Below, piece after piece: positions 36,610 through 45,965 of a stretch of DNA of 64,000 bases. The notes below the pieces were generated by a model. That model was not told the DNA's origin. It saw nothing but the letters and a program-made list of their open reading frames with translations, and ran no database searches. How positions within the stretch are numbered: position 1 is the first letter of the stretch; each line of letters begins with the position of its first letter. The stretch spans positions 18,805-82,804 of the forward strand of contig CAYVXE010000003.1 of NCBI GenBank assembly GCA_964455375.1, given 5' to 3'. Position numbers and translations under genes: made by a program. This stretch comes from CAYVXE01 sp964455375 (GTDB taxonomy: Bacteria > Zhuqueibacterota > Zhuqueibacteria > Oceanimicrobiales > Oceanimicrobiaceae).

Positions 36610-37456
36610 GGCGTCTCAAATAAATATACAAAAGAAAAGATGGTTACAGGTGCTGGTCTTTTCTGTTTGCATCGTTGTGATCGTTCTCTTTTTGGTTTCA
36701 AACACGCTTAAAATTCAAACGGTTAATTTACAGCAGTCATCCTTTTCAAACGTCTTGCGGGGCAAGCGGGCAATTTTACTAAGCGACTTGCATCTGAGCG
36801 CGGGAAACAAGACGTCTGTTTCACAATTATTGTTCGCTATCGAAAAGATAAAACCGGACATTATTTTCCTGGTGGGTGATTTTGTTCCCTGGACCTCGAC
36901 AAAAGAGGATTACAGGAATGTTTTCCATTTTCTAAAAGAACTATCTGCTCCGCTTGGTGTGTACGCGGTTTTGGGTGATTCGGATTATCAGCGCAGCAGG
37001 GAGAGTTGTACCTTTTGCCACAGTCAGAATATACGCAAACCGACACCGCTAAATCAGGTTAAATTTATCCGGGACAGTTTTATCGATCTGAACCTGAACG
37101 GTCGTTTCTTGCGCATTGCTGGTGTTGACAGCCGTGAGGGGCTGAGACCGCGACTGCAAAATGTTCCACCGCTTATCGTTCGCACACCGGTCATCTTGCT
37201 TAGCCATACATCGACGGTATATCATAAAATTCCGAAAGGCAGGAATGTACTCGTTCTGTCTGGTGATACCCATGGTGGCCAGGTTTATTTGCCGACTTTT
37301 CTATGGAAACTTTGGGGTCGTAAACCGGACCCGGAGCACATGTACGGTTATTTCAAAGATGGTGAGAAAAGTTTGTATGTTACCAGTGGCACAGGTACAT
37401 CCGATTTCCCGTTTCGTTTTGGGGTGCGGCCTGAAATAGCCGTGTTTAAATTTTAG
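36590..37456 (+). CDS. Membrane-anchored metallophosphoesterase
   Basis: A 288-residue protein with one N-terminal membrane helix (about 19-40) and a calcineurin-like phosphoesterase domain. Metal-site motifs are LLSDLHLS, LVGDFV, LSHTS and LSGDTHGG. The usual GNHD/E motif reads GDSDY here, so the Asn ligand is replaced by Asp. It resembles YkuE/YaeI-type enzymes, some of which act on UDP-diacylglucosamine or other phosphoesters. The start overlaps the selenoprotein end by 20 bases, implying co-expression. Confidence 0.85.
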   Translation: MKKFSGKASQINIQKKRWLQVLVFSVCIVVIVLFLVSNTLKIQTVNLQQSSFSNVLRGKRAILLSDLHLSAGNKTSVSQLLFAIEKIKPDIIFLVGDFVPWTSTKEDYRNVFHFLKELSAPLGVYAVLGDSDYQRSRESCTFCHSQNIRKPTPLNQVKFIRDSFIDLNLNGRFLRIAGVDSREGLRPRLQNVPPLIVRTPVILLSHTSTVYHKIPKGRNVLVLSGDTHGGQVYLPTFLWKLWGRKPDPEHMYGYFKDGEKSLYVTSGTGTSDFPFRFGVRPEIAVFKF

Positions 37457-37467
37457 GAAAAGGACCG

Positions 37468-38025
37468 ATGTTTTGCAGTAAGAATCTTTTACAAAAGATC
37501 GTTTTTTGGAGCGTCTTACCACTTGTTTTTTGTGCCTGTGCGAGGAACGACACAGAAACAGAACCATTTGACTTTGATTTTGAAACGGAAGCCGATTTAA
37601 ATGCATTGACATGGGAGTGCCGGCAATTGTACAGCCTGTCTCCGGAACATGTGACGCATGGTAAATTCAGCCTAAAAGCAGAGCTTTATCCCGGTTTGTA
37701 CCCGGGGTTGAAAATTCGCCGGTTTGATCCGGACTGGTCGAGATATTCGGCGCTGCATTTTGATCTGTTTAATCCGCTTCCGGATTCCCTGCCGCTACAC
37801 ATTCGCATTGACGATCAACAGGAGCACCCTGAGTTTGAGAACCGTTTTAATTTGACGATCATGTTGCAACCGGGTGCCGGGCACTACATCCTGCCATTGA
37901 GCAAGGTGATAACCTCCGGCAGCAAACGGCCATTAAAGTTAAGCTCCATTGAGGCGGTTTACTTGTTTATCGTCCAGCCGAAGAAGGAAGTCGATCTATA
38001 TTTTGATTTTTTACACCTGGAGTAA
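37468..38025 (+). CDS. Lipoprotein with carbohydrate-binding-like beta domain
   Basis: A 185-residue protein with a lipoprotein signal (FCAC, acylated Cys24) and a beta-sandwich-like domain. The DFDFETEADLNALTW opening and the SRYSALHFDLFNP and YFDFLHLE segments resemble CBM/CIA30-type sugar-binding domains that often accompany glycoside hydrolases. No catalytic residues are visible. It follows the metallophosphoesterase by 11 bases and ends 36 bases from the convergent gene. Function is uncertain; surface binding is inference. Confidence 0.65.
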   Translation: MFCSKNLLQKIVFWSVLPLVFCACARNDTETEPFDFDFETEADLNALTWECRQLYSLSPEHVTHGKFSLKAELYPGLYPGLKIRRFDPDWSRYSALHFDLFNPLPDSLPLHIRIDDQQEHPEFENRFNLTIMLQPGAGHYILPLSKVITSGSKRPLKLSSIEAVYLFIVQPKKEVDLYFDFLHLE

Positions 38026-38061
38026 AGCACACATCTGCTACCGCATGAGGTTGAATGAAAC

Positions 38062-39690
38062 TTACCGGTCAACATATTCTATGGTAAAGCCTTTAATGTG
38101 TACACTCTCTGCGCCGTTAATAGATCCGTTTATAAATTGCGGGTATTGGTTTGCAATTTTTGCATAATGATAAACGTTGATGAAATATTTTCCTGGCGAG
38201 AAGGGAAACGTTCCACTGTCGCGCATAACCGTGTGTGGCTCTCCCGGATCATCGGGTACAACTTTGTACCCTCCTGCGTTGGGATTTAGCGGTTTTGTTT
38301 TGTTTCCGCTTTCGTCCTGAAGTTCCAGGTAAAAACTTTCGTTTTTTTGCTCGTCGCCACTGTTGTACCAGACAGTCGTATCGATTCTGTATTTCCCCCG
38401 GGTTTTGATGTCGACCTCAGCTACGTGTAAGTCGGAAGAACCGGACTCTCCGCCATCTGCCAGGACGACGCTTTCGACAGAAACCGTGATTGGTGCAACG
38501 GGTTCGACGATTTCAAGGATTTTTAATCCACCGACACCGTTGGCGACAAAGACAAGATTGTCTTTGGAGGCGACAAAATTCGTTGAACCTTCGAATGTCG
38601 CTTTACCTAAAGACACGATGCCGGCAAGGGTGATTTTGCCGATCATCAAGCCGTCGCTACCATTTGCCATGAAAAGGCGTCCGTTTGCTACCGAGACGCC
38701 ATTTGTCTGGCCGCCGGTTGGCGCCGGAATGGCGGTGGCTACCGTTTCGTTTTTTAAATCTACAACCAAAACGCCACAGCGGAAAGCGGATAGATAAACA
38801 TTGTCTCCATCGACAGCCATTTCTGCTTTTTCCTGAAGAAAATTATCACATCCAAGGCTGATTGTTTTAATAAAAGTCAAGGTAGAACGATCAAACAAAT
38901 GCAGGTTCGTTCCGGTTCCCTCCAAAACCAAAACATAGGAATCGGTTTTATCGATCGCCTTCGCCCCCTCCAGGGGGATTTGTTTTTCCAGCGAAAGGGC
39001 GTGTTGTTTGAACACTGAGAGCGCCCCGTTTGTCGTACCGGATGTTACAAAGACCGAGTTATCAAAACAGGCCACATCGTTGGCGTTAAAACTTGGCAGG
39101 TCAAACCGTTGAGAATTATCCGTCAGTCGATTAGCCTGTAAGTCGAGAATTTCAAGGCAGGCCGGTGTGTCAAATACTGGATTGCGGTCACTGGCCGTTG
39201 CTTCACCAAGGAAAAGTTTTCCTGCAAATGCTGTCGCAATGGTGATGTCGGTGTCCAGAAACAGCGCCTGCGATAGTAAAATCGGATGTTCGGGGTTTAC
39301 CACATCGACGATTTCCACAGCGCCACGATATTGATTTTGCGCGGTGCTGTATGAAACATACGCGTGTGAATCGTCAAACGTTACGTGACTGGCATGTAAG
39401 AATTGTCCGTCCACAATCGGCGGGGAAACTTCAGCCCTTAGTTTCAGTTGAAACGGCACTGTTTGTGAAAGATAGCTTGCACCGGTTTTTCGTGTCGAAA
39501 ACTCTACCGGAATTGTTTTGTTTACATAAGTAATTTGAGCACTTAAAGTCGCTTCATCATTTTCGAGTTGTATTCTGTCGCCGTTATTTGCTGGTTCCGT
39601 GGGTTGATTGCCGCAGGCATAAAAGAAACAACTCACAGAGAAGAGAATAAAAACAGAGAAACGTATGCGAGTGCGTGACGTCATAATCAT
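38062..39690 (-). CDS. Beta-propeller-like (LVIVD-type) surface lipoprotein
   Basis: A 542-residue protein with a lipoprotein signal (FYAC, acylated Cys26). The middle consists of repeated blades such as GAVEIVDVVNPEHPILLSQA, ACLEILDLQANRL, GVLVVDLKNETVA and GGLKILEIVEPVAPI, the pattern of LVIVD repeat propellers. About residues 410-540 form a separate beta domain. The stand-alone start could also be the next ATG two codons later. It is probably exposed at the cell surface; the ligand is unknown. Confidence 0.75.
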   Translation of the reverse strand: MIMTSRTRIRFSVFILFSVSCFFYACGNQPTEPANNGDRIQLENDEATLSAQITYVNKTIPVEFSTRKTGASYLSQTVPFQLKLRAEVSPPIVDGQFLHASHVTFDDSHAYVSYSTAQNQYRGAVEIVDVVNPEHPILLSQALFLDTDITIATAFAGKLFLGEATASDRNPVFDTPACLEILDLQANRLTDNSQRFDLPSFNANDVACFDNSVFVTSGTTNGALSVFKQHALSLEKQIPLEGAKAIDKTDSYVLVLEGTGTNLHLFDRSTLTFIKTISLGCDNFLQEKAEMAVDGDNVYLSAFRCGVLVVDLKNETVATAIPAPTGGQTNGVSVANGRLFMANGSDGLMIGKITLAGIVSLGKATFEGSTNFVASKDNLVFVANGVGGLKILEIVEPVAPITVSVESVVLADGGESGSSDLHVAEVDIKTRGKYRIDTTVWYNSGDEQKNESFYLELQDESGNKTKPLNPNAGGYKVVPDDPGEPHTVMRDSGTFPFSPGKYFINVYHYAKIANQYPQFINGSINGAESVHIKGFTIEYVDR

Positions 39691-39820
39691 CCCTAATCGT
39701 TAAAAAGAATTCCTGTATAAACGTAGAAATATTATCGACGTCCTTTCGGAGAAATTAACCAATTTGAACGTAATGAAAGATATGGCAGCTCTTGTGGGAA
39801 TCGGGGTTAAATTGCTCGAC

Positions 39821-40714
39821 TTAGAAATATATCACGCCCTGATTGTCGGCTGTGAAAATTCGACATACCGCTGGAATATTCAAGGCGCGTGCTTTTTGCT
39901 GCCAGGCGTCCTGCAAAGATGTTCCGTCATCTGCGGTAAAGGCCAGGATCGTTGATCCAGACCCGCTGACACAGACTCCGAGTGCTTTCGATTCGACGGC
40001 GACCCCTGCAAATGCGTCGTAGCCGGGGATGAGTTGTTTGCGATACGGTTGGTGTATTTTATCCTGCATGGCGATGGATAACGCTTCGTAATTTTTACTC
40101 ATGAACGCATGTGTGAGAAGAGCGCTGCGTTGAATGTTGAAAACCGCGTCTTTGTGGCTCACCGAACCGGGTAAAATCTGCCGTGCCGCTTTGGTGGAAA
40201 TGGTCACGTCGGGAATTAACGCGACCATCGTGAGACTGGGTTCTACGGGAAACGCTTTTGTCACCGGACGGCCTTTCTCAAGGCAATTTATCGTGAAGCC
40301 GCCAAACAGTGACGCCGCGGCATTTTCCGGATGGCCTTCAAGTTCGTTTGCCAGGGAAAGCAGGTACTCTTTTTTTGTGTTTAGGCCGGTGAGTTTTGCG
40401 GCACAAGCCAATCCTGCAATCGTTGCTGCGCCACTGCTTCCAAGACCACGGGACAAAGGAATCTCATTTTTGACTGTGATGTTCAAGGCAGGCAGCATTT
40501 GGTTGACATGAAGGAAAAACTTTTTTACTGCCAGATAAACAAGATTTGTTTCGTCGCGGGGAATTTCATCGGCGCCTTCACCGGAAACCTCGATGTGCAG
40601 GTCTGTGGGGCTGACGTCCATTTTTACGGTCAGGTACATCTGTAGCGCCAGACCGAAGGTGTCGAATCCAGAACCGAGATTCGATGTGGATGCGGGAACC
40701 CGGACGTTAACCAT
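39821..40714 (-). CDS. thrB: Homoserine kinase ThrB
   Basis: ThrB phosphorylates homoserine in threonine biosynthesis. The GHMP-kinase signatures are VRVPASTSNLGSGFDTFGLA near the N-terminus, PLSRGLGSSGAATIAG (ATP loop) and VCVSGSGSTILAF. The frame stays open upstream to 41083, but that part is antiparallel noise inside pyrE. The ATG at 40714 gives 297 residues, the normal length, and an 8-base overlap with pyrE. Its grouping with pyrE and pyrF rather than thrA/thrC is unusual. Confidence 0.94.
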   Translation of the reverse strand: MVNVRVPASTSNLGSGFDTFGLALQMYLTVKMDVSPTDLHIEVSGEGADEIPRDETNLVYLAVKKFFLHVNQMLPALNITVKNEIPLSRGLGSSGAATIAGLACAAKLTGLNTKKEYLLSLANELEGHPENAAASLFGGFTINCLEKGRPVTKAFPVEPSLTMVALIPDVTISTKAARQILPGSVSHKDAVFNIQRSALLTHAFMSKNYEALSIAMQDKIHQPYRKQLIPGYDAFAGVAVESKALGVCVSGSGSTILAFTADDGTSLQDAWQQKARALNIPAVCRIFTADNQGVIYF

Positions 40715-41291
40715 TTTTTTGCAGGCCCCTGCTTCCCGGCTTGTGTGCCGGGCCGAGATTCTTAACGGCCGGATCATCCGGTTGGAATGTTTCAATCTGC
40801 AACTGCATGACCGAAAAAAAGTCAAGTCCGAACTGTGCGTTCCCCCCGCTGCGATCGACGATGCAGCCGACACCCAAGGGATTGGCGCCAAGTGAATGCA
40901 CCAGTTCGATGACTTCTTTGACCGAACCGCCGGTGGTAATGACGTCCTCCACCACGAGAATCGTTTCATCCTTTTGAATGGCAAAGTTTCTGCGTAAAGC
41001 CATACGCCCGTTTTCTCTTTCGGCAAAGATCGCGCGAACCCCCAGCGCGCGGGCAACTTCATGCGCAACGATGATGCCGCCAATTGCAGGCGCGATCACC
41101 GACTGAACGTTTCTGTTTTGATAATGATCGGCGATTTCAGAGCAGAGCTTTTCGGCATACTGCGGATGCTGCAGGACTTTGGCGCACTGGAAATATTGAG
41201 TGCTGTGCAATCCGGACGTTAAAATGAAATGGCCATTTAGCAGCGCACCGGTTTGTTGAAAAATAGTTAAAACGTCGTCGTTGGTCATCAT
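40707..41291 (-). CDS. pyrE: Orotate phosphoribosyltransferase
   Basis: PyrE joins orotate to PRPP to form OMP in pyrimidine synthesis. The 194 residues show FILTSGLHSTQYFQCAKVLQ, APAIGGIIVAHEVARALG, and the PRPP loop ILVVEDVITTGGSVKEVI. It overlaps pyrF by 4 bases and thrB by 8. Confidence 0.96.
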   Translation of the reverse strand: MMTNDDVLTIFQQTGALLNGHFILTSGLHSTQYFQCAKVLQHPQYAEKLCSEIADHYQNRNVQSVIAPAIGGIIVAHEVARALGVRAIFAERENGRMALRRNFAIQKDETILVVEDVITTGGSVKEVIELVHSLGANPLGVGCIVDRSGGNAQFGLDFFSVMQLQIETFQPDDPAVKNLGPAHKPGSRGLQKNG

Positions 41292-42121
41292 ATTTTTTTA
41301 TGTGAAAGTTTTGCTTTTCTAAATTGATTTATTTGTTCATTAAGTCTTTCTGCTTCCCTCCCAGCGACCTCAGCAAAGTCATTTTCGGAGGATTTGTAAA
41401 GGATGCCGCGGCTTGAATTGATAAACGCGCGCCCCCCATTCGGGTCGGTGCCGAACGCAACTGCTGTCTGCAAATTTCCCCCTTGTGCGCCAACCCCGGG
41501 AATGAGGAAAGGCAGACGAGGAGCTAAGGTGCGAATGGTTTTCATCTGTTGCGGGTGTGTGGCACCGGCAACCAGACCGCAATTCTCATGACGATTCCAT
41601 GCTAATACCGAACGAATCACGTGTGCATAAAGCGGTTCTCCGTCCACCGTGAGGTGTTGGATGTCTTTGGCGCCTGGATTTGATGTGACTCCGAGAATAA
41701 AAGCGCCCTTTTCGGAACGGCCAATAAAAGGAGCTACCGAGTCGCACCCCATGTACGGGTTCACAGTGACGGCGTCAAAATTCAGATTTTCAAAAATAGC
41801 CCGGGCATACATTTCAGAAGACGTTCCGATGTCGGCACGTTTTGCGTCGGCAATGGTTATGATATCTTCCGGCATGTGATCCATCAGGCGTTCAAGCACG
41901 TTCCAGCCTTTGACGCCCTCTGCTTCGAAAAATGCAAAATTGAGTTTAAATGCCGCAGCGACCTCTTTGGTTGCAGAAATGATTTCAGAACAGAAAACAA
42001 ATAATGCGTCCGGGTGGTTCTTTAGAGAGTCAGGAAACTTCCGACAGTCCGGATCCAATCCCACACAAAGTAAACTGTTCTTCTTTTTTATGATTGCATC
42101 TGTTTTTTCGTAAAAGGTCAT
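41288..42121 (-). CDS. pyrF: Orotidine-5'-phosphate decarboxylase
   Basis: PyrF decarboxylates OMP to UMP. It belongs to the type-2 OMP decarboxylase group: LLCVGLDPDCRKFP, FKLNFAFFEAEGVKGW, IITIADAKRADIGTSSEMYA, VTVNPYMGCDSVAPF and FLIPGVGAQGG. The frame is open to 42265, but the ATG at 42121 (product MTFYEKTDAI, 277 residues) gives the family N-terminus and avoids overlapping the DUF1684 gene. It forms an operon with pyrE and thrB. Confidence 0.95.
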   Translation of the reverse strand: MTFYEKTDAIIKKKNSLLCVGLDPDCRKFPDSLKNHPDALFVFCSEIISATKEVAAAFKLNFAFFEAEGVKGWNVLERLMDHMPEDIITIADAKRADIGTSSEMYARAIFENLNFDAVTVNPYMGCDSVAPFIGRSEKGAFILGVTSNPGAKDIQHLTVDGEPLYAHVIRSVLAWNRHENCGLVAGATHPQQMKTIRTLAPRLPFLIPGVGAQGGNLQTAVAFGTDPNGGRAFINSSRGILYKSSENDFAEVAGREAERLNEQINQFRKAKLSHKKI

Positions 42122-42156
42122 TGTATCTTTTTGCCGTAAAAACTCATTATTAAGAA

Positions 42157-43068
42157 TCAATGGCCGCCGGGGCCGTGATATGCTTCTTCTCCAGCTTCGA
42201 TTTTTACCGCCAGTCGATTTTGTGCCGGAGGCAACGGACAGGTGGCAAAGCGGGTAAAAGCGCATGGTGGATCATACGCTTTATTAAAGTCGATGGTAAG
42301 ATTGCCCAAGCTGTCCGGTTTGTCGATAACCAGGAATCGTCCACCGCCGTAAGTTTCTTCGCCATTGGTTTCATCACCGAAAATAACCCAGTAACCGCCA
42401 TCGTCGTCCAGAGTGTCGAGTTTGTAGGTTTTCCCGTGTATTTTAAATGCAAGCGCTCCGGGTGACGGTTCGTGGATTGTGGTCCCGAGAACGGTGGGAA
42501 TGGGGATGCTTTTAGGTGGATCATAGGGTTCAAATGTGGCCGTAAGCCGCCAGTTTTGATCCACCGGGAACCTTTCTACTCCGGGAAAATCGGATATGAG
42601 TGGGCTGTCGAGGTCGCGCAATCGTACGCCAAATGCATCACCGCGCTTGATAATGAACCATCTGAGGGAACCGAGTTTTAGAGTCGTTTTGTTGCTTTCC
42701 GTATCAGGGGTGAGCGTCAGGGTGGTCACGTTCTTTTCTTGATAATAAACGTTTACGCCGCTCCTGATTTTCACCGTAACGTGACCATTTTTGAGATAAA
42801 AAGTTCCTATCCGTTTGGGGGCTTGTCCCGGAAAAACAATATCATTCTGCGGACCGGAACCAAAGGTGTTTTTTCCTTGTTTTAGCCAAAACAACCCGAC
42901 CAGATTCAGCCACCCAGTATCACTTTTCAGATCAGCAATGCGTTTTTGATGCCAGCTTTCGATGTCAGCGAGATATTGCGTGTTATCCATTCTGGGCGAA
43001 GACTGTTGCTGGCATCCGATAATCGGCATTAGAAAAACAAGTGCGATGAACACGTTTAGCAAGCGCAA
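42157..43068 (-). CDS. DUF1684 lipoprotein
   Basis: A 303-residue protein with a lipoprotein signal (PIIGC, acylated Cys19). The DUF1684 pattern is clear: EIESWHQKRIADLKSDTGWLNLVGLFWL-type opening (here split over residues 35-62), KNTFGSGPQNDIVFP, RFPVDQNWRLTATFEPY, and the C-terminal DFNKAYDPPCAF and TCPLPPAQNRL blocks. The family function is unknown. It ends 35 bases before the pyrF start. Confidence 0.88.
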   Translation of the reverse strand: MRLLNVFIALVFLMPIIGCQQQSSPRMDNTQYLADIESWHQKRIADLKSDTGWLNLVGLFWLKQGKNTFGSGPQNDIVFPGQAPKRIGTFYLKNGHVTVKIRSGVNVYYQEKNVTTLTLTPDTESNKTTLKLGSLRWFIIKRGDAFGVRLRDLDSPLISDFPGVERFPVDQNWRLTATFEPYDPPKSIPIPTVLGTTIHEPSPGALAFKIHGKTYKLDTLDDDGGYWVIFGDETNGEETYGGGRFLVIDKPDSLGNLTIDFNKAYDPPCAFTRFATCPLPPAQNRLAVKIEAGEEAYHGPGGH

Positions 43069-43258
43069 AATTTTTCTCCAGTATAAATAGGTTTGTATTT
43101 AGCAATCAATTTAAAGATTTTGCAAGAAAGAATCAAAGAAAAATCGGCAGCTTTTTTCTTTACATAATAGAAGAGAATGCGTATTTTACATTTGTATGTG
43201 ACACACCGAGCAATCGTTGCTTACCTTAAAACCACTCAATATTGTTCCGGAGGGAAAA

Positions 43259-44563
43259 ATGAAGCTTAAATTGCATTGGCAGATTATTATCGGTTTAATT
43301 TTAGGTCTGATTTATGGAATCGTTGCTGCGATAAATGGTTGGGGTGCGTTTACGTCTGATTGGATCGCTCCTTTCGGGAAAATATTTATTAATTTACTAA
43401 AATTGATTGCCATTCCGCTCATTCTCGGATCACTAATTTCCGGTGTTGCTTCTCTCTCGGATTTAAAAAAGCTTTCCCGTATCGGCGGCAAGACCATTTT
43501 TATTTATATAACCACCACGGCTGTTTCCGTGACGATAGGGCTACTCATCGTAAATATGCTCAGACCAGGGAAAAGTGTTCCCCAGGATATGCGAGTAAAA
43601 CTACAGTCCGTCTACCAAACGGATGTGCAAACGAAGAAACAAGCTGCCCAGCAAGCTAAAGAACGCGGACCGTTACAACCCTTGGTGGATATAGTACCGT
43701 CCAATTTTGCCAACTCTGCTGCCAGTAATCGAAATATGCTGCAAGTTGTGTTTTTCGCAATTTTCATTGGTATTGGCATCATTCAAGTATCCGAAGAGAA
43801 GGCGAAACCGTTCCTGGGTTTTTTCAAGGGGTTAAATGACGTGATTATAAAAATGGTGGATAATATAATGCTTATGGCACCCATCGGTGTCTTTGCTCTC
43901 ATTGCCGATACCATCAACAGTGTTGCTAAAGATAATATTCACCAGGTCGGGGAGTTGTTAGGTGCGTTAGGCTACTACTGTTTGGCGGTTATTCTCGGCC
44001 TTCTTGTACAAACACTGGTCACCTATCCGATCATATTAAAGTTGTTCACGCCGATGCCGATTGTGAAATTTTTCAAAGGTATTTCACAAGCACAGATTTT
44101 AGCTTTCTCCACCAGTTCCAGTGGCGCGACACTTCCGGTTACAATGGAGAGTTGCGAGAAAAATCTCGGTGTTTCAGAAGAAGTGTCTGCTTTTGTTCTG
44201 CCGCTTGGTGCTACCATAAACATGGATGGCACCGCACTTTACCAGGCGGTTGCAGCGGTTTTTATCGCCCAGACACTCGGGCTTGATTTAGATATTGGCG
44301 CCCAACTGACGATCATTCTGACCGCGGTCTTAGCGTCCATTGGGACGGCTGCAGTGCCGGGAGCCGGTATTATCATGCTAGTGATTATTCTGGAAGCGAT
44401 TCATGTTCCCAGCGCCGGGATTGCTCTGATTTTAGGCGTCGACCGAATTCTGGATATGTGCCGAACGGTTACGAATATCACTGGAGATTCAACGGTTGCC
44501 GTAACTATCGCGGCCACAGAAGGCCAGTTGGCAGACGTAAAGGACGACAATTGGAAAAATTAA
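43259..44563 (+). CDS. Dicarboxylate/amino acid:cation symporter (DAACS family)
   Basis: A 434-residue inner-membrane symporter of the GltP/DctA type, moving acidic amino acids or C4-dicarboxylates with Na+ or H+. Family motifs are PLILGSLISGVASL, the Ser-rich hairpin AFSTSSSGATLPVTM, NMDGTALYQAVAAVFIAQ and VPGAGIIMLVIILEA. The true start is the ATG at 43259, with GGAGGG at 43249-43254. An in-frame TTG at 43217 would add 14 residues with no ribosome-binding site. Substrate cannot be read from sequence. Confidence 0.93.
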   Translation: MKLKLHWQIIIGLILGLIYGIVAAINGWGAFTSDWIAPFGKIFINLLKLIAIPLILGSLISGVASLSDLKKLSRIGGKTIFIYITTTAVSVTIGLLIVNMLRPGKSVPQDMRVKLQSVYQTDVQTKKQAAQQAKERGPLQPLVDIVPSNFANSAASNRNMLQVVFFAIFIGIGIIQVSEEKAKPFLGFFKGLNDVIIKMVDNIMLMAPIGVFALIADTINSVAKDNIHQVGELLGALGYYCLAVILGLLVQTLVTYPIILKLFTPMPIVKFFKGISQAQILAFSTSSSGATLPVTMESCEKNLGVSEEVSAFVLPLGATINMDGTALYQAVAAVFIAQTLGLDLDIGAQLTIILTAVLASIGTAAVPGAGIIMLVIILEAIHVPSAGIALILGVDRILDMCRTVTNITGDSTVAVTIAATEGQLADVKDDNWKN

Positions 44564-45131
44564 ATCCTGTATCTGTTAAAATGTTTTAATAAGTAAAAAT
44601 ACACTTGTTTTTTGTGATTTTTGCTCACTAAGAAGAAAACAGGTAGTGTGAATAAAGTGTGGATAACTTTTAAGAGATGGCTATATTTTCTTTATATCTT
44701 AAAATAACGCAAAATTCTCAAGAAACTGCGAATTTGGGCGAATAATACGGATTTTTTGGCGACAGATAAAACTTCAGCCGTTTTATGGTTGTCATAAGCT
44801 TTAAATAATTAATGGTTTACGTAGATTTATTTGTTGGGATTCAGGTGAGGTGTTCCGGCTAGAACCTTTTATTGCTTTAAGTATTAATAATTGACAACAG
44901 ATATTGACTTGCATGTCTCTTAGGCCACAGTGGAATGTTATCCACAAAAAAATGTGGATAACTTGTTGAGGCTAAGGAAAAGTGATAGTGAGTTTAGATG
45001 CTTGTTTTACAACGCAATTAGCCGGAAAGATGATGGAGATTGTGTATAAAATATGATTTGAAGGCTTTGGTAAGTGGCAAATAATCGTTGACTTTATGTG
45101 AAAAGATTCTTAAATATCAGCATTATTTTTC
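44564..45131. other. Non-coding gap with a second DnaA-box cluster
   Basis: This 568-base gap contains five DnaA-box-like 9-mers: TGTGAATAA (44647-44655), TGTGGATAA (44658-44666), TTATCCACA (44938-44946), TGTGGATAA (44953-44961) and TGTGTATAA (45041-45049). The middle two form an inverted pair with a 10-base stem around AAAAAA. No reading frame, tRNA or trio motif was seen. It may titrate or recharge DnaA, as datA and DARS do in E. coli, or regulate the flanking genes. Confidence 0.75.
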
Positions 45132-45953
45132 ATGGAATCAAATGTGGTTTATCTGGGTGGTTTTATTCTTGCCACAACGGCTGCTGTGGTGTCTTATCGA
45201 TTAAAACTGTTGACCAGAGGGGGGGCGTTCGTTGCTTTTCTGATGGGGTGGATCGTTTTCAGCCTGGGTCAACTTCCATTTAGTGCGCCGATATTATTCT
45301 TTTTTGTCTCGTCTAACCTGTTGTCAAAAACTAATCACACGCAAAAGTCAAGGTTATATATTTTTGCTAATGATATGGATCGAAGAAATTGGTTTCAAGT
45401 CTTCGCGAATGGATTTGTACCAACCATTCTGGTCATTGCCTGGAGTTTTAAGCATGACATGCGGGTTGTGTTTCTTTTTCTCATCGCTCTGGCATCGGCA
45501 ACATCGGACACATGGGCCAGTGAAATCGGAATTCTGTCACAGAAAAAACCACGTTCCATTATTTCATTTAAGCCGGCAGACGCAGGCAGCTCTGGCGGAG
45601 TCACGTTGCTTGGTTTCTGGGGAGCTGCTATCGGATCTTTTTCCCTTGCAATAACGGGGGGATGGATTTTTTATCGTTTGGCCCACATAAATTTTACCTG
45701 GTATCATATCTTTTCGATTTTCGCGATCGGAGTGTTTTCACAGACCGTCGATAGTATTTTAGGTGCCAGTTTACAAGCAAAGTATCTTTGTCCGGTTTGC
45801 CAAAAAACAATTGAAAAACCAACACACCTGGAACACGGTCCGGCCCGCTGTGTTGCCGGGTTTTCCTGGGTGGACAATAGCGTAGTTAACTTATTCTCCA
45901 TTATCATCGGCACGCTGGTCGGATGGTTGAGTTTAGGGACAATGCAACAGTAA
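45132..45953 (+). CDS. DUF92 / TMEM19-like membrane protein
   Basis: A 273-residue protein with about six membrane helices. The DUF92 signature SATSDTWASEIGILS is present, as are KPADAGSSGGVTLLGFWGA and DNSVVNLFSIIIG. Relatives include archaeal and plant proteins; plant VTE6 is a phytyl-phosphate kinase, so a prenyl- or phosphate-related role is possible but unproved here. A small Cys pair, LCPVCQK, lies near residue 220. Confidence 0.88.
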   Translation: MESNVVYLGGFILATTAAVVSYRLKLLTRGGAFVAFLMGWIVFSLGQLPFSAPILFFFVSSNLLSKTNHTQKSRLYIFANDMDRRNWFQVFANGFVPTILVIAWSFKHDMRVVFLFLIALASATSDTWASEIGILSQKKPRSIISFKPADAGSSGGVTLLGFWGAAIGSFSLAITGGWIFYRLAHINFTWYHIFSIFAIGVFSQTVDSILGASLQAKYLCPVCQKTIEKPTHLEHGPARCVAGFSWVDNSVVNLFSIIIGTLVGWLSLGTMQQ

Positions 45954-45965
45954 AGGAATGAAAAT

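Noticed and set aside
40715..41083. N-terminal extension of the ThrB reading frame by about 120 residues
   Set aside because: The extension lies in another frame of pyrE, has no family similarity and odd composition; the ATG at 40714 gives a normal homoserine kinase.
42122..42265. N-terminal extension of PyrF
   Set aside because: It overlaps the DUF1684 gene and its residues are unlike OMP decarboxylases; the start at 42121 gives the expected N-terminus.
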